Shown: positions 19,715 through 27,674 of the stretch, one piece after another
Layout of the letters: each line of letters starts with the position of its first letter
How positions within the stretch are numbered: the first letter of the stretch is position 1
NCBI RefSeq assembly: GCF_026168515.1
Contig: NZ_CP093443.1
Span: 1,860,001-1,924,000, forward strand
Source of the DNA: Brevibacterium spongiae
GTDB lineage: Bacteria; Actinomycetota; Actinomycetes; Actinomycetales; Brevibacteriaceae
Direction of reading: 5' to 3'
DNA length: 64,000 nucleotides
The notes under the pieces: generated by a model
Told to the model about the DNA's origin: nothing
The model's database searches: none
Seen by the model: the letters and a program-made list of their open reading frames with translations, nothing else
Made by a program: the position numbers and the translations under genes

Positions 19715-20379
19715 CGGCCCTGCAGATCGCCGACCCGCTGGCGATGCGCGACCTCGCCTCCTTCACCTCTCTGGCCCATCGTGCCGATTCCGATGGTGCG
19801 ATGCGTCTGCAGGTCGTCTCCGACGTACTCGCGGCCACAGTGGCACCGCTGTTCCCACACGGATTGGGCGATTCGACGCCGCTGGTCCTGGCGATGCGCA
19901 CGCTGCGCCTGCACAATTCCGAACTCGACGGACTGGACGAAGCGGTGCCGCTGTCGAATCTGCTCGACCGGTTCGCTCGGGAAGAGAACGGGACGTCTCT
20001 GCCTGTGCCGCCGAATTCAGTGCTCGTGTCCTGGACGGGTATCGCCCCTCCGCGCCGCAGCTGGGAGCCGGCGGACACGATCTCGGTGGGCAGCCTGCAC
20101 GAAGCGGCTGCGCAGGGCGTCGAAGAGATCAGCACCGGAGCACCGACGGGATCAGGCGCGCACGCGGTCAAGGCGCTGAGGTCACGGGTCTGGTCGCGGG
20201 AGATGACCGGCGATGAGGGTACGGCTGTGCCCAGCGGACTCGCCTTCGCAGCGACCGCGCTGCGATTCGTTCCCGCAGCAGGACGCGATGACGAGCAGAA
20301 GCTGACCGTCATGGAGTCCGGGGGATGGCTGCGACTCGTCGCCCCGGGCGGACACCTGCTCACGCGCATCCGCGGCTGA
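19711..20379 (+). CDS. conserved hypothetical protein coupled to a thioesterase
   Basis: 222-aa cytosolic protein of unknown function; I recognise no domain. It is Ala/Leu-rich with no membrane segment or cysteine. It ends with a strand-rich part (LAFAATALRFVPAAG, KLTVMESGGWLRLVAPGGHLLTRI), and the middle contains VSWTGIAPPRRSWEP. It begins with ATG overlapping the thioesterase stop and so is translated together with it. It converges on glbO with only 12 bp between the stops and no hairpin. Confidence 0.75.
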   Translation: MTALQIADPLAMRDLASFTSLAHRADSDGAMRLQVVSDVLAATVAPLFPHGLGDSTPLVLAMRTLRLHNSELDGLDEAVPLSNLLDRFAREENGTSLPVPPNSVLVSWTGIAPPRRSWEPADTISVGSLHEAAAQGVEEISTGAPTGSGAHAVKALRSRVWSREMTGDEGTAVPSGLAFAATALRFVPAAGRDDEQKLTVMESGGWLRLVAPGGHLLTRIRG

Positions 20380-20391
20380 TCCGGTGCCGGT

Positions 20392-20796
20392 TCAGCGGAT
20401 GTTCGGATTCGCCGAATTCACCATCGCAGTCGCGGCGCGCTGGAAGTAGTCCCAGAACATCTCGTCATAGAGCGGAGCCAGACCGACATCGTCGAGAGCT
20501 GCACGCATGCACCGCAGCCACCGGTCACGGGCGTCGAAGTCGATCGGATAGTCGAAATGCCGCATTCGCAGCCGCGGATGCCCCCTCTCCTCCTGATACG
20601 TCGACGGGCCGCCGAAGTACTGTTCGAGGAACGTCTGCAGGCGATGCTTCGCTCCCTCGAGTTCATGACCGTCCGGGTACATCGCGATAAGCTGAGCATC
20701 CGCGTCGACGTGCTGGTAGAACACATCGACGAGGCGGCTGAAGGTCTCATGGCCCCCGACGGCGGCGAATACCGAACCGTCAGCTGTCTGCGTCAT
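20392..20796 (-). CDS. glbO: group II truncated haemoglobin (trHbO)
   Basis: Small 2-on-2 haem protein; in mycobacteria GlbO binds oxygen tightly and associates with membranes and respiratory or oxidative chemistry. The 134-aa product has the group II pattern: VGGHETFSRLVDVFYQHV (A/B helices), the MYPDG CD region, FGGPSTYQEERGHPRLRMRH with proximal haem ligand H80, and TrpG8 as W93. The ATG at 20796 lies 17 bp inside the end of the upstream mscS-like gene, with AAGGA ahead of it, so translation is coupled to the channel gene. Confidence 0.95.
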   Translation of the reverse strand: MTQTADGSVFAAVGGHETFSRLVDVFYQHVDADAQLIAMYPDGHELEGAKHRLQTFLEQYFGGPSTYQEERGHPRLRMRHFDYPIDFDARDRWLRCMRAALDDVGLAPLYDEMFWDYFQRAATAMVNSANPNIR

Positions 20797-21940
20797 CGTC
20801 TGATCCTTCGCTCGGGGAGTCTTCCTGGACGGTGCTGCGGATCTCATCGTCGCTGGGCAGCGACGAGGGCTTCTCATCGGCAGCAGCCGTCTTCGAGCGT
20901 GCGGTCGATGCGGCGCCGACGGTGGCCTTCTTGTTTCTCTGGTCCGACGAGCCCGCAGACTTCTTCGCCGAGTCTGCTTCCTCGGCATCGGGCAGAGTGC
21001 GCAGAACCGTCTCCTGCACCATGCCGATCTGTCCGCCCCGCTTGGCCAGCTCGGTCATGAGCGCGGCGCGGAAAGCACGCTCGACCAGCCACTGCTGGTT
21101 CGGTTTGGTCTTGATCATCGTGCGGATGACGCGGTACGAACCGGACAGCGACTGAACACCGGCGATCTCCGGGTTCTCAAGCATCGCCTTGTTGATCTCG
21201 TGATCCTGCCGCAGCGTGCGTGTGATCTCCTCCGTCATCTCCCGGAAGTCGTCCATCGTGGTGCGGTAGTCGATGGGAATGTCGAGGACGGCGCGAGCCC
21301 AGCCCTGGGAGAGGTTGCCCACGCGCAGGATCTCACCATTGCGCACATGCCACAGAGTTCCCGTCAGGTCGCGCACCTGGGTGCGGCGCAGGCCGACATC
21401 CTCGACCTCTCCGACAGCCTCGCCGAGGTCGACGGTGTCACCGATGCCGTATTGGTCCTCGATGACGATGAAGAAGCCGGACAGGTAGTCGCGAACGAGC
21501 TCCTGGGCACCGAAGGCGATGGCGACACCGGCGATACCGGCCGATGCGAGGATCGGGGCGATGTTGAAGTTCAGGGCATCGAGGATCATCAGCGCTGCGA
21601 TCGCGCTGAGCAGGATCGTCGTCACAGACGACAGCATCCGTCCGACGGTCTTCGCTCGCTGCGCGCGGCGTTCCTTGATCGTCTGCTGATCGATTCCGGT
21701 GCGCTGCGCTTCCAGTGCCGTGGACGAGAACTTGGCCAGCCCGGCGCCCTCGGCCTTCTCGCTCCCGACCGTGCCCTTGGCAACCGCGGTGGTGAACCGG
21801 CGGATGAACAGACGCACGATGAGATTGATGACGATGGCGCCGATGATGATGACGGTGATCCGCAGCGGGGCACCGAGCAGGAACGACCAGTCGAAGTCAC
21901 TTGCAGCTTGAACAGTTGATTCCATTGCGTCAGAAGTCAT
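20780..21940 (-). CDS. mechanosensitive ion channel family protein (MscS)
   Basis: Small-conductance mechanosensitive channel, releasing solutes on hypo-osmotic shock. The 386-aa product has TM1 at about 27-47, TM2 (TTILLSAIAALMILDAL) and the pore helix TM3 with alternating Ala/Gly (ILASAGIAGVAIAFGAQELVRDYLSGFFI). The beta domain (QYGIGDTVDLGEAVGEVEDVGLRRTQVRD) and alpha/beta vestibule follow. The C-terminal 70 residues are Ser/Asp/Glu/Lys low complexity ending SDDDADS, an acidic cytoplasmic tail beyond the E. coli form. Overlaps glbO and lies 13 bp after pepN on the same strand, reading pepN, mscS, glbO. Confidence 0.93.
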   Translation of the reverse strand: MTSDAMESTVQAASDFDWSFLLGAPLRITVIIIGAIVINLIVRLFIRRFTTAVAKGTVGSEKAEGAGLAKFSSTALEAQRTGIDQQTIKERRAQRAKTVGRMLSSVTTILLSAIAALMILDALNFNIAPILASAGIAGVAIAFGAQELVRDYLSGFFIVIEDQYGIGDTVDLGEAVGEVEDVGLRRTQVRDLTGTLWHVRNGEILRVGNLSQGWARAVLDIPIDYRTTMDDFREMTEEITRTLRQDHEINKAMLENPEIAGVQSLSGSYRVIRTMIKTKPNQQWLVERAFRAALMTELAKRGGQIGMVQETVLRTLPDAEEADSAKKSAGSSDQRNKKATVGAASTARSKTAAADEKPSSLPSDDEIRSTVQEDSPSEGSDDDADS

Positions 21941-21953
21941 GATTCCTCCGAGA

Positions 21954-24620
21954 CTAGCGGTCGAGGTTCAATGATCCCTTGGAAGCGCTGGACACCTGCT
22001 GAACCCGCAGCGACCGTTCGGCATCGGCGAGATTCTCCCGCATCAGCCTCAGCAGGCCCTTTGGCGCAGACGGGTGCTCATCGAGCCAGCGTCGGGTGGC
22101 CTCGACTGTGGCGGAACTCACCGAAGGGAACAGGCGCAGAGTCATCGTCTGCGCCATCTCCAGGGTGCGAGTCTCCCACCAGCCGGCCACGCGTGCGAAG
22201 TACTCATCGGCGAAGGGGCGCAGCGGAGGCGCCGCGGCGATGTCGTCTCCCGAGTCCGTCTGCAGACCCGCGGCGAATCCGAGAGCCAGGGCACCGAGTT
22301 CCGAGTTCGGCAGATCCGCGTCGTCGACGAGGCGGGTGAACGCCCACGATTTTGCGTCCGTCGTCGGTCGGGACGCACGAGCGGTCGCGGCACGGCGAAC
22401 ACCGGTGGCACTGGGATCCTTGCGGCTCATCGCTTCGATGGCGGCCTCATCGGCAGCGTCGTGGGCGCTCAGCGCAACGAGGATGTCCCAGGACAGGTCC
22501 GTGTCGATGGCGATTCCGTGGACCTTCTCAGTCTCGGGCCGCAGCCAAACCCGCAGCCGGTCGAGCTGAACCGGCGTGGTCGCGTGTTTGACGAAGCCCT
22601 GGACGAACTGGAACGCCTGGTCGGCGCCTTCGTCCACGGTGTCGAGCAGCTCGAGGAAGCGGTCGGCCAGCCGAGCATGCATCTCCTCGCGCTGCTGCGG
22701 GGGCAGGTAGGCGGAGACCGCGGTGTCGAGCTGACGCATCTGCGTGAGCAGACCCGACGAGTGCGTGATCGCTGCCAGATGAGCGGTGACGGTGTCGATG
22801 TAGTCATGGACTGGCCGTTCGCCGTCTCGAACCTCGTCCCAGAGGGTGGCGAGGACGAGCAGCTGCGTGAGCGAATCGTCGAAGTCGCTCAGGCGCGTGG
22901 CAGCGGTGTCCATGCTGCGGTCGTCGAAGCGGACCTTCGCGTAGCTGAGATCGGCGTCATTGACGACGATGACATCCGGTCGGGGCAGACCCTCGGCCTC
23001 GGACACCTCGGCGGAGTCCGCATCGATGTCGAGGGAGAACGAGTGGGTCCGCACCAGGCGACCGGTCTCGGATTCGGAATAGAAGCCGACGGCCAGACGG
23101 TGTGGTCGCAGCGACGGGATGGGCTGACCGTCGATCTCCCAGGGACGCTGCGTGACCCGCAGACTCGTGATGATCTCACCGGCTGCACCTGCCGCGGCGT
23201 CGGACTCGGTCTCGACCACGGCTTCGAGCAGGTTGACGCCGGACTCCTCGAGCCACAGCTGCGACCAGCGGGCCAGATCCCGCCCCGAGGTGGCTTCGAG
23301 TTCGTCGAGGAGGTCGGACAGCTCAGTGTTCGCCCACGCGTGTTTGTCGAAGTAGGCCTTCAGCCCGGCGAAGAACTCGTCCCGCCCGACCCAGGCCACG
23401 AGCTGCTTGAGCACCGAGGCGCCCTTGGCGTAGGTGATGCCGTCGAAGTTCACCTCGACATCGGCGAGGTCCTCAATCGGCGCCACGATCGGGTGGGTGC
23501 TCGGCAACTGGTCCTGCCGGTACGCCCAGGACTTCTCGATCGTGGCGAACGTGGTCCAGGCGTCGGCGAACTCCGTCGCTTCGGCGGTGGCCAGCGTCGA
23601 CATGAACTCCGCGAAGGACTCATTGAGCCACAGGTCGTTCCACCAGCGCATGGTCACCAGGTCGCCGAACCACATGTGGGCGAGTTCGTGGAGGATGGTC
23701 ACAGTGCGCCGTTCGACCAGAGCCTCGGTCGGGCGCGATCGGAACACATAGTTCTCGAGGATCGTCACGGCACCGGCGTTCTCCATCGCTCCGGCATTGA
23801 ACTCGGGGACGAAGAGCTGGTCGTACTTCTCGAACGGGTAGGAGACTCCGAACTCCCGTTCGAAGAACTCGAAGCCCGCCTTCGTGATGCGAAACAGCTT
23901 GTCGGAATCGAGATGCTCGAGCAGCGATGCCCGGCAGTACAGGCCCAAAGGCACGATCGAGCCGTCCGAGGACGTCAGCGTCGAATGCACGGACCGATAG
24001 GGACCGGCGATGACGGCGGTGATATAGGAGGAGATCGGCGTCGTCGGCGCGAACTGCCACACGGCCATGCCGTCGATGGGCTCTTCCTGAAGCTCGGTGA
24101 AGGTCTCCTTCGGATCGCCGGGCGTCGGAGTCGGCGAGTTCGAGACGACGGTCCACTTCTCGGGCGCGACGACGGTGAAGGAGAAGGGGGATTTGATGTC
24201 CGGCTGCTCGAAGACGGGGAAGACGCGACGAGCATCGGGGACCTCGAACTGGGAGTAGAGGTAGATCTCGTCGTCGACCGGGTCGACGAAGCGGTGCAGA
24301 CCCTCACCGGTGTTCATATAGAAGAAGCGGGCATCGACGATGAGTTCGTTCTCGGCCGCCAGACCCGGCAGTTCGATGCGGGCCGGTCCGACCACCTCGG
24401 CGAGGTCGAGGTCGACGTCGTTGAGGCGCACACGATCGACATCGGCCGTGATGGCGTCGATGAACGTCGAAGAATGCGGCACCGCGGTGAAGCGGATTCG
24501 CGAGCGGACGCGGAAGCTCTCACCGACTCCCGTGAGGATCAGGGTGTGATCATAGCTCGTGACGTCCACGATGGCGGAACGCTCGCGGGCTTCTTCGCGG
24601 GTGAGGTTGTATTGCGGCAC
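21954..24620 (-). CDS. pepN: aminopeptidase N (M1 zinc metallopeptidase)
   Basis: Cytosolic M1 aminopeptidase removing N-terminal residues from peptides. The 888-aa product shows the exopeptidase motif GAMEN at 277-281, HELAH at 311-315 (zinc ligands H311, H315) and the third ligand E334 in WLNESFAEF. A C-terminal ERAP1-like helical domain follows. Length fits the actinobacterial family. The GTG at 24620 is the start; GAAGG lies 11 nt upstream. A very long open frame on the opposite strand is an antisense shadow. Followed by the mscS-like gene 13 bp on. Confidence 0.96.
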   Translation of the reverse strand: MPQYNLTREEARERSAIVDVTSYDHTLILTGVGESFRVRSRIRFTAVPHSSTFIDAITADVDRVRLNDVDLDLAEVVGPARIELPGLAAENELIVDARFFYMNTGEGLHRFVDPVDDEIYLYSQFEVPDARRVFPVFEQPDIKSPFSFTVVAPEKWTVVSNSPTPTPGDPKETFTELQEEPIDGMAVWQFAPTTPISSYITAVIAGPYRSVHSTLTSSDGSIVPLGLYCRASLLEHLDSDKLFRITKAGFEFFEREFGVSYPFEKYDQLFVPEFNAGAMENAGAVTILENYVFRSRPTEALVERRTVTILHELAHMWFGDLVTMRWWNDLWLNESFAEFMSTLATAEATEFADAWTTFATIEKSWAYRQDQLPSTHPIVAPIEDLADVEVNFDGITYAKGASVLKQLVAWVGRDEFFAGLKAYFDKHAWANTELSDLLDELEATSGRDLARWSQLWLEESGVNLLEAVVETESDAAAGAAGEIITSLRVTQRPWEIDGQPIPSLRPHRLAVGFYSESETGRLVRTHSFSLDIDADSAEVSEAEGLPRPDVIVVNDADLSYAKVRFDDRSMDTAATRLSDFDDSLTQLLVLATLWDEVRDGERPVHDYIDTVTAHLAAITHSSGLLTQMRQLDTAVSAYLPPQQREEMHARLADRFLELLDTVDEGADQAFQFVQGFVKHATTPVQLDRLRVWLRPETEKVHGIAIDTDLSWDILVALSAHDAADEAAIEAMSRKDPSATGVRRAATARASRPTTDAKSWAFTRLVDDADLPNSELGALALGFAAGLQTDSGDDIAAAPPLRPFADEYFARVAGWWETRTLEMAQTMTLRLFPSVSSATVEATRRWLDEHPSAPKGLLRLMRENLADAERSLRVQQVSSASKGSLNLDR

Positions 24621-24747
24621 AGTGTGGCGACCTTCGCTTCGGGAACCGGGTGTACTCGGTCATTCTTTCATGGACGTGTCATCCGGCAAGGATCTCGGTG
24701 ACGATGACCGCGATTCGACCGCGTTCCCCGCACCCGGACGGCCTTGG

Positions 24748-24753
24748 TAGATT
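24748..24753 (+). promoter_or_regulatory. -10 box TAGATT before the DsbA-family gene
   Basis: TAGATT lies 62 bp upstream of the GTG at 24816, giving a leader that contains a good AAAGAGGAG ribosome site. Confidence 0.45.
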
Positions 24754-24815
24754 GAACAGCGCAACGTCGGGCAGCCTACTGCGGGTGCCCGCGACCGAAC
24801 GAAAGAGGAGAGACA

Positions 24816-25421
24816 GTGAGCAAGGAAACACTTGATCTGTGGTTCGATACGGCCTGCCCGTGGGCGTGGATGACCTCCCGTTGGGGCCTCGAAGTGGCCA
24901 AGGTGCGCGACGTCGAGGTGAAGTTCCACCCGATGAGCCTGAACTTCCTCAACCGTGACAAGGACATCCCTGACGACTACCGCGCGCTGATGGACCGGGC
25001 ACTGGCTCCCATGCGCATCGTCACCGCTGCGATCGCCGAGCACGGCGAAGAGATCGCCGAACCGCTCTACACCGCGATCGGCACCCGCATCCACCCGGGG
25101 GGAGAGCAGGACTTCGAGAAGGCAGTCTCAGAAGCCCTCGCCGAGGTGGGTCTGCCGGCCGAGCTCATGAAGTACGGAGAGACCGACGACTACGACCAGG
25201 CGCTCCGGGCCTCCCATGATGAGGCCCTGGCTCTGGTCGGCGATGACGTCGGCACCCCGATCTGCCGAGTCGCGGGCACCGCATTCTTCGGACCTGTCGT
25301 GACCCCGGCCCCGAAGGGCGAAGATGCAGGCCGACTCTTCGACGGCGTGCTCGCCGTCGCGTCGACTCCCGGGTTCTTCGAACTCAAGCGCACCCGCGAC
25401 CAGGGCCCGAACTTCGACTGA
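24816..25421 (+). CDS. DsbA-fold protein of the Rv2466c (mycothiol-linked) family
   Basis: Thioredoxin-fold protein with a helical insertion, similar to the mycobacterial Rv2466c family of mycothiol-dependent reductases. The 201-aa product has the active site at residues 14-17 as CPWA: the first Cys is present but the second position is Ala, so it should act as a monothiol. The conserved region DVGTPICRVAGTAFFGPV contains the cis-Pro. Cytosolic, with no signal peptide. It starts at GTG 24816 with AGAGGAGAG upstream and is followed by rpiB on the same strand after 72 bp. Confidence 0.88.
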   Translation: MSKETLDLWFDTACPWAWMTSRWGLEVAKVRDVEVKFHPMSLNFLNRDKDIPDDYRALMDRALAPMRIVTAAIAEHGEEIAEPLYTAIGTRIHPGGEQDFEKAVSEALAEVGLPAELMKYGETDDYDQALRASHDEALALVGDDVGTPICRVAGTAFFGPVVTPAPKGEDAGRLFDGVLAVASTPGFFELKRTRDQGPNFD

Positions 25422-25493
25422 TCACCGGACCCGGCGCACCACCCGTCCCCAGCGGACACCACAGATCCACAGAGCTCAGCGAAAGGCACTCAT

Positions 25494-25967
25494 ATGAAGG
25501 TTCACCTCGGCACCGACCACGCCGGATTCGAATTCAAAGAGGTCCTCAAGGCCCATCTCAGCGAGGCAGGATATGAGGTCGTCGATCACGGCGCACTCGA
25601 ATTCGATGCGCTCGATGACTACCCGGCGTTCTGCATCGCCGCGGCCCAGGCCGTCGTCGATGATCAGTCCGCGGGCGTCGACGCGCTCGGCGTCGTCATC
25701 GGCGGTTCGGGCAACGGCGAGCAGATGGCGGCGAACCTCGTCAAGGGCGCACGGACCGCTCTGGCCTGGAACCCGGAGATCTCGAAACTGGCCCGTCAGC
25801 ACAACAATGCTCAGATCGTCGCCGTCGGTGCTCGCCAGCACCCCGAGGCCGAGGCGATCGCCATCGTCGACGCGTTCCTCGCAGAGCCGTTCTCCGGCGA
25901 TGAGCGTCACGAGCGCCGCATCAGGATCATGGGCGACTACGAAGAGCAGGGCGCCCAGGCGCTGTGA
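25494..25967 (+). CDS. rpiB: ribose-5-phosphate isomerase B
   Basis: Interconverts ribose 5-phosphate and ribulose 5-phosphate in the pentose phosphate pathway. The 157-aa product begins MKVHLGTDHAGFEFK, with the RpiB phosphate-binding start. In the active-site loop GGSGNGEQMAAN the general base is E76, matching the M. tuberculosis type, whereas E. coli RpiB has a Cys in this region. DDYPAFCIAAA and HNNAQIVAVGARQ are conserved. The ATG at 25494 follows GCGAAAGG. An alcohol dehydrogenase follows 24 bp later, probably co-transcribed. Confidence 0.95.
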   Translation: MKVHLGTDHAGFEFKEVLKAHLSEAGYEVVDHGALEFDALDDYPAFCIAAAQAVVDDQSAGVDALGVVIGGSGNGEQMAANLVKGARTALAWNPEISKLARQHNNAQIVAVGARQHPEAEAIAIVDAFLAEPFSGDERHERRIRIMGDYEEQGAQAL

Positions 25968-25991
25968 CCGGAAGAATCTGAGGAGGATGCT

Positions 25992-27104
25992 GTGAAGATC
26001 AGAGGTGCGGTGCTGCGTGAGATGGAACGGCCGCGTCCGTTCGCCGACTCTCAGCCGATGACGATCGAAGATCTCGAACTCGACGAGCCAGGACCCGGCG
26101 AGGTGCTCATCAGGATGAGCGCCGCCGGAGTCTGCCATTCGGATCTGTCAGTCGTCGACGGCAACCGGCCTCGTCCGCTGCCGATCCTGCTCGGGCACGA
26201 AGGCGCCGGAATCGTCGAAAAGCTCGGCGAGGGTGTCGACGACCTCGAGATCGGCCAACAGGTCGTCACTGTGTTCCTGCCGCGGTGCGGCGAATGCGCG
26301 AACTGCCGCACCGACGGCAAGCTCCCGTGCACGCCCGGCAGCGCCACGAACGGGGCCGGGACCCTGCCGTTCGACGGACACAAGGTGCGTCTGCACGATG
26401 AGTCCGGCGCCGAGGTGCTCCACCACCTCGGGGCGTCCGTGTTCGCCACTCACGCGGTGCTCAACCGTGCCTCTGTCGTCCCCGTCGACGATGACGTCCC
26501 CGCGCCGATCGCCGCTGTGCTCGGCTGCGCGGTGCTCACCGGCGGGGGAGCGGTCCTCAACGCGGGCCGGCCCGGACCCGATGACGAAGTGATGATCGTC
26601 GGCCTCGGCGGTGTCGGCATGGCAGCGCTCATCACGGCTCTGTCGATCGAGACCGCTGGCGTCATCGGCGTCGACGCGAACCCCGACAAGCTCGTGCGGG
26701 CGAAGGAACTCGGTGCCGCAGAGGTCTTCACGCCAGAACAGCTCGGCGACCGCAGGGCCCCGATCGTCATCGAATGCGTCGGGCATCCACGCGCCTTCGA
26801 GACCGCATTCAGCGCCACCGCCGTCGGCGGGACGACGGTGACTGTGGGGCTGCCTGCTCCGGACGCACAGTCCCACTTCACTCCCGTCACTCTCACCGCC
26901 GAGGCCCGCACCGTCATCGGGTCGTACCTCGGCTCGGCCGTGCCGAGCCGAGACATCCCTGTCTATGCGGATCTGTGGCGGGCGGGGAAGCTGCCGGTCG
27001 AGGAGCTCATCTCAGACACGATCGGGCTGCAGGACCTGAATTCGGCCTTCGACGCTCTCTCCGACGGAAAGGTCGTCCGACAGGTCATCGATTTCGACGC
27101 CTGA
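25992..27104 (+). CDS. zinc-dependent alcohol dehydrogenase (medium-chain)
   Basis: NAD(P)-linked MDR enzyme. The 370-aa product has catalytic zinc ligands C48 (AGVCHSD) and H69-E70 (GHEGAG) and a structural zinc site C99/C102/C105/C113 (CGECANC...C). The Rossmann motif is GLGGVGMAAL, followed by GVDANPDKL, an acidic residue suited to NAD. It resembles class III/aryl-alcohol-type ADHs; the substrate is unknown. GTG start at 25992 with GAGGAGG upstream. The gene ends before a hairpin and the convergent tRNA-Pro. Confidence 0.92.
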   Translation: MKIRGAVLREMERPRPFADSQPMTIEDLELDEPGPGEVLIRMSAAGVCHSDLSVVDGNRPRPLPILLGHEGAGIVEKLGEGVDDLEIGQQVVTVFLPRCGECANCRTDGKLPCTPGSATNGAGTLPFDGHKVRLHDESGAEVLHHLGASVFATHAVLNRASVVPVDDDVPAPIAAVLGCAVLTGGGAVLNAGRPGPDDEVMIVGLGGVGMAALITALSIETAGVIGVDANPDKLVRAKELGAAEVFTPEQLGDRRAPIVIECVGHPRAFETAFSATAVGGTTVTVGLPAPDAQSHFTPVTLTAEARTVIGSYLGSAVPSRDIPVYADLWRAGKLPVEELISDTIGLQDLNSAFDALSDGKVVRQVIDFDA

Positions 27105-27120
27105 GCCGAGAGTGCGAAGA

Positions 27121-27150
27121 AGCCGCCCGGACCATTTGGTCCGGGCGGCT
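27121..27150. terminator. hairpin between adh and tRNA-Pro
   Basis: Perfect 14-bp stem (27121-27134 with 27137-27150) around TT. On the minus strand it is followed by TTCTTC, so it likely terminates tRNA-Pro as well as adh. Confidence 0.75.
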
Positions 27151-27158
27151 GAAGTCTG

Positions 27159-27232
27159 TCGGGATGACAGGATTTGAACCTGCGACCCTCTGTTCCCAAA
27201 ACAGATGCGCTACCAAGCTGCGCCACATCCCG
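27159..27232 (-). tRNA. tRNA-Pro(TGG)
   Basis: Reverse-strand cloverleaf. The acceptor CGGGATG pairs with CATCCCG; the anticodon arm TCTGT-TTTGGGA-ACAGA gives TGG; the T arm has GTTCAAATC. The discriminator is A and CCA is not encoded. Confidence 0.95.
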
Positions 27233-27393
27233 CGACGGCTACTATCTAACCACAGCCGGGTCAGCAGTTGCACCTCCGCACGTGGCATTCGAGACAATGC
27301 GACGCACCTCACAGTCGATGGCGCCTCATGGTCTGGAGCCGAGGCGGCAGCTGATGCACGCTCGCGTTGTGAGGCAGTTCACGAAAGGCGGAT

Positions 27394-27423
27394 TTGGTGA
27401 TGGTGGGAGAACTCGACTATAGT
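27394..27423 (+). promoter_or_regulatory. promoter of tRNA-Gly
   Basis: -35 TTGGTG (27394-27399) and -10 TATAGT (27418-27423) with an 18-bp spacer, 14 bp before the tRNA. One of the best sigma-70-like matches in the window. Confidence 0.6.
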
Positions 27424-27437
27424 CAATCACGCAACAC

Positions 27438-27511
27438 GGGGATGTAGCTCAATGGTAGAGCCTCAGTCTTCCAAACTGATGGTGCGGGTTCGATTCCCGT
27501 CATCCCCTCCA
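27438..27511 (+). tRNA. tRNA-Gly(TCC), CCA encoded
   Basis: The acceptor GGGGATG pairs with CATCCCC; the loop CTTCCAA gives anticodon TCC; the T arm is GCGGG-TTCGATT-CCCGT. The discriminator is T and the following CCA (27509-27511) is encoded, unlike the other two tRNA genes here. Confidence 0.95.
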
Positions 27512-27515
27512 CAAG

Positions 27516-27546
27516 CCGGTCTGACCTTCGGGTCAGGCCGGTTTTC
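27516..27546 (+). terminator. canonical intrinsic terminator of tRNA-Gly
   Basis: An 11-bp stem (27516-27526 with 27531-27541, one G-T pair), a TTCG tetraloop and a TTTTCT tail. This is the most classical terminator in the window. Confidence 0.85.
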
Positions 27547-27674
27547 TCGTGCCTGCGTCCGGAGGGGTGCAGAGAGCCAGGCCGCGACCGAACCGATAGA
27601 ATCTGTCCATCCCGTCACCGCCGAGCAGACGCCGACGTCGCTCGCGGGTCCCACTCCGCAGGAAGCCCCACCCC

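Noticed and set aside
22074..24701. Very long open frame on the plus strand opposite aminopeptidase N
   Set aside because: Antisense shadow: GC-rich codon use leaves the opposite strand free of stops. The translated product has no recognisable domain, and pepN on the other strand has all M1 motifs.
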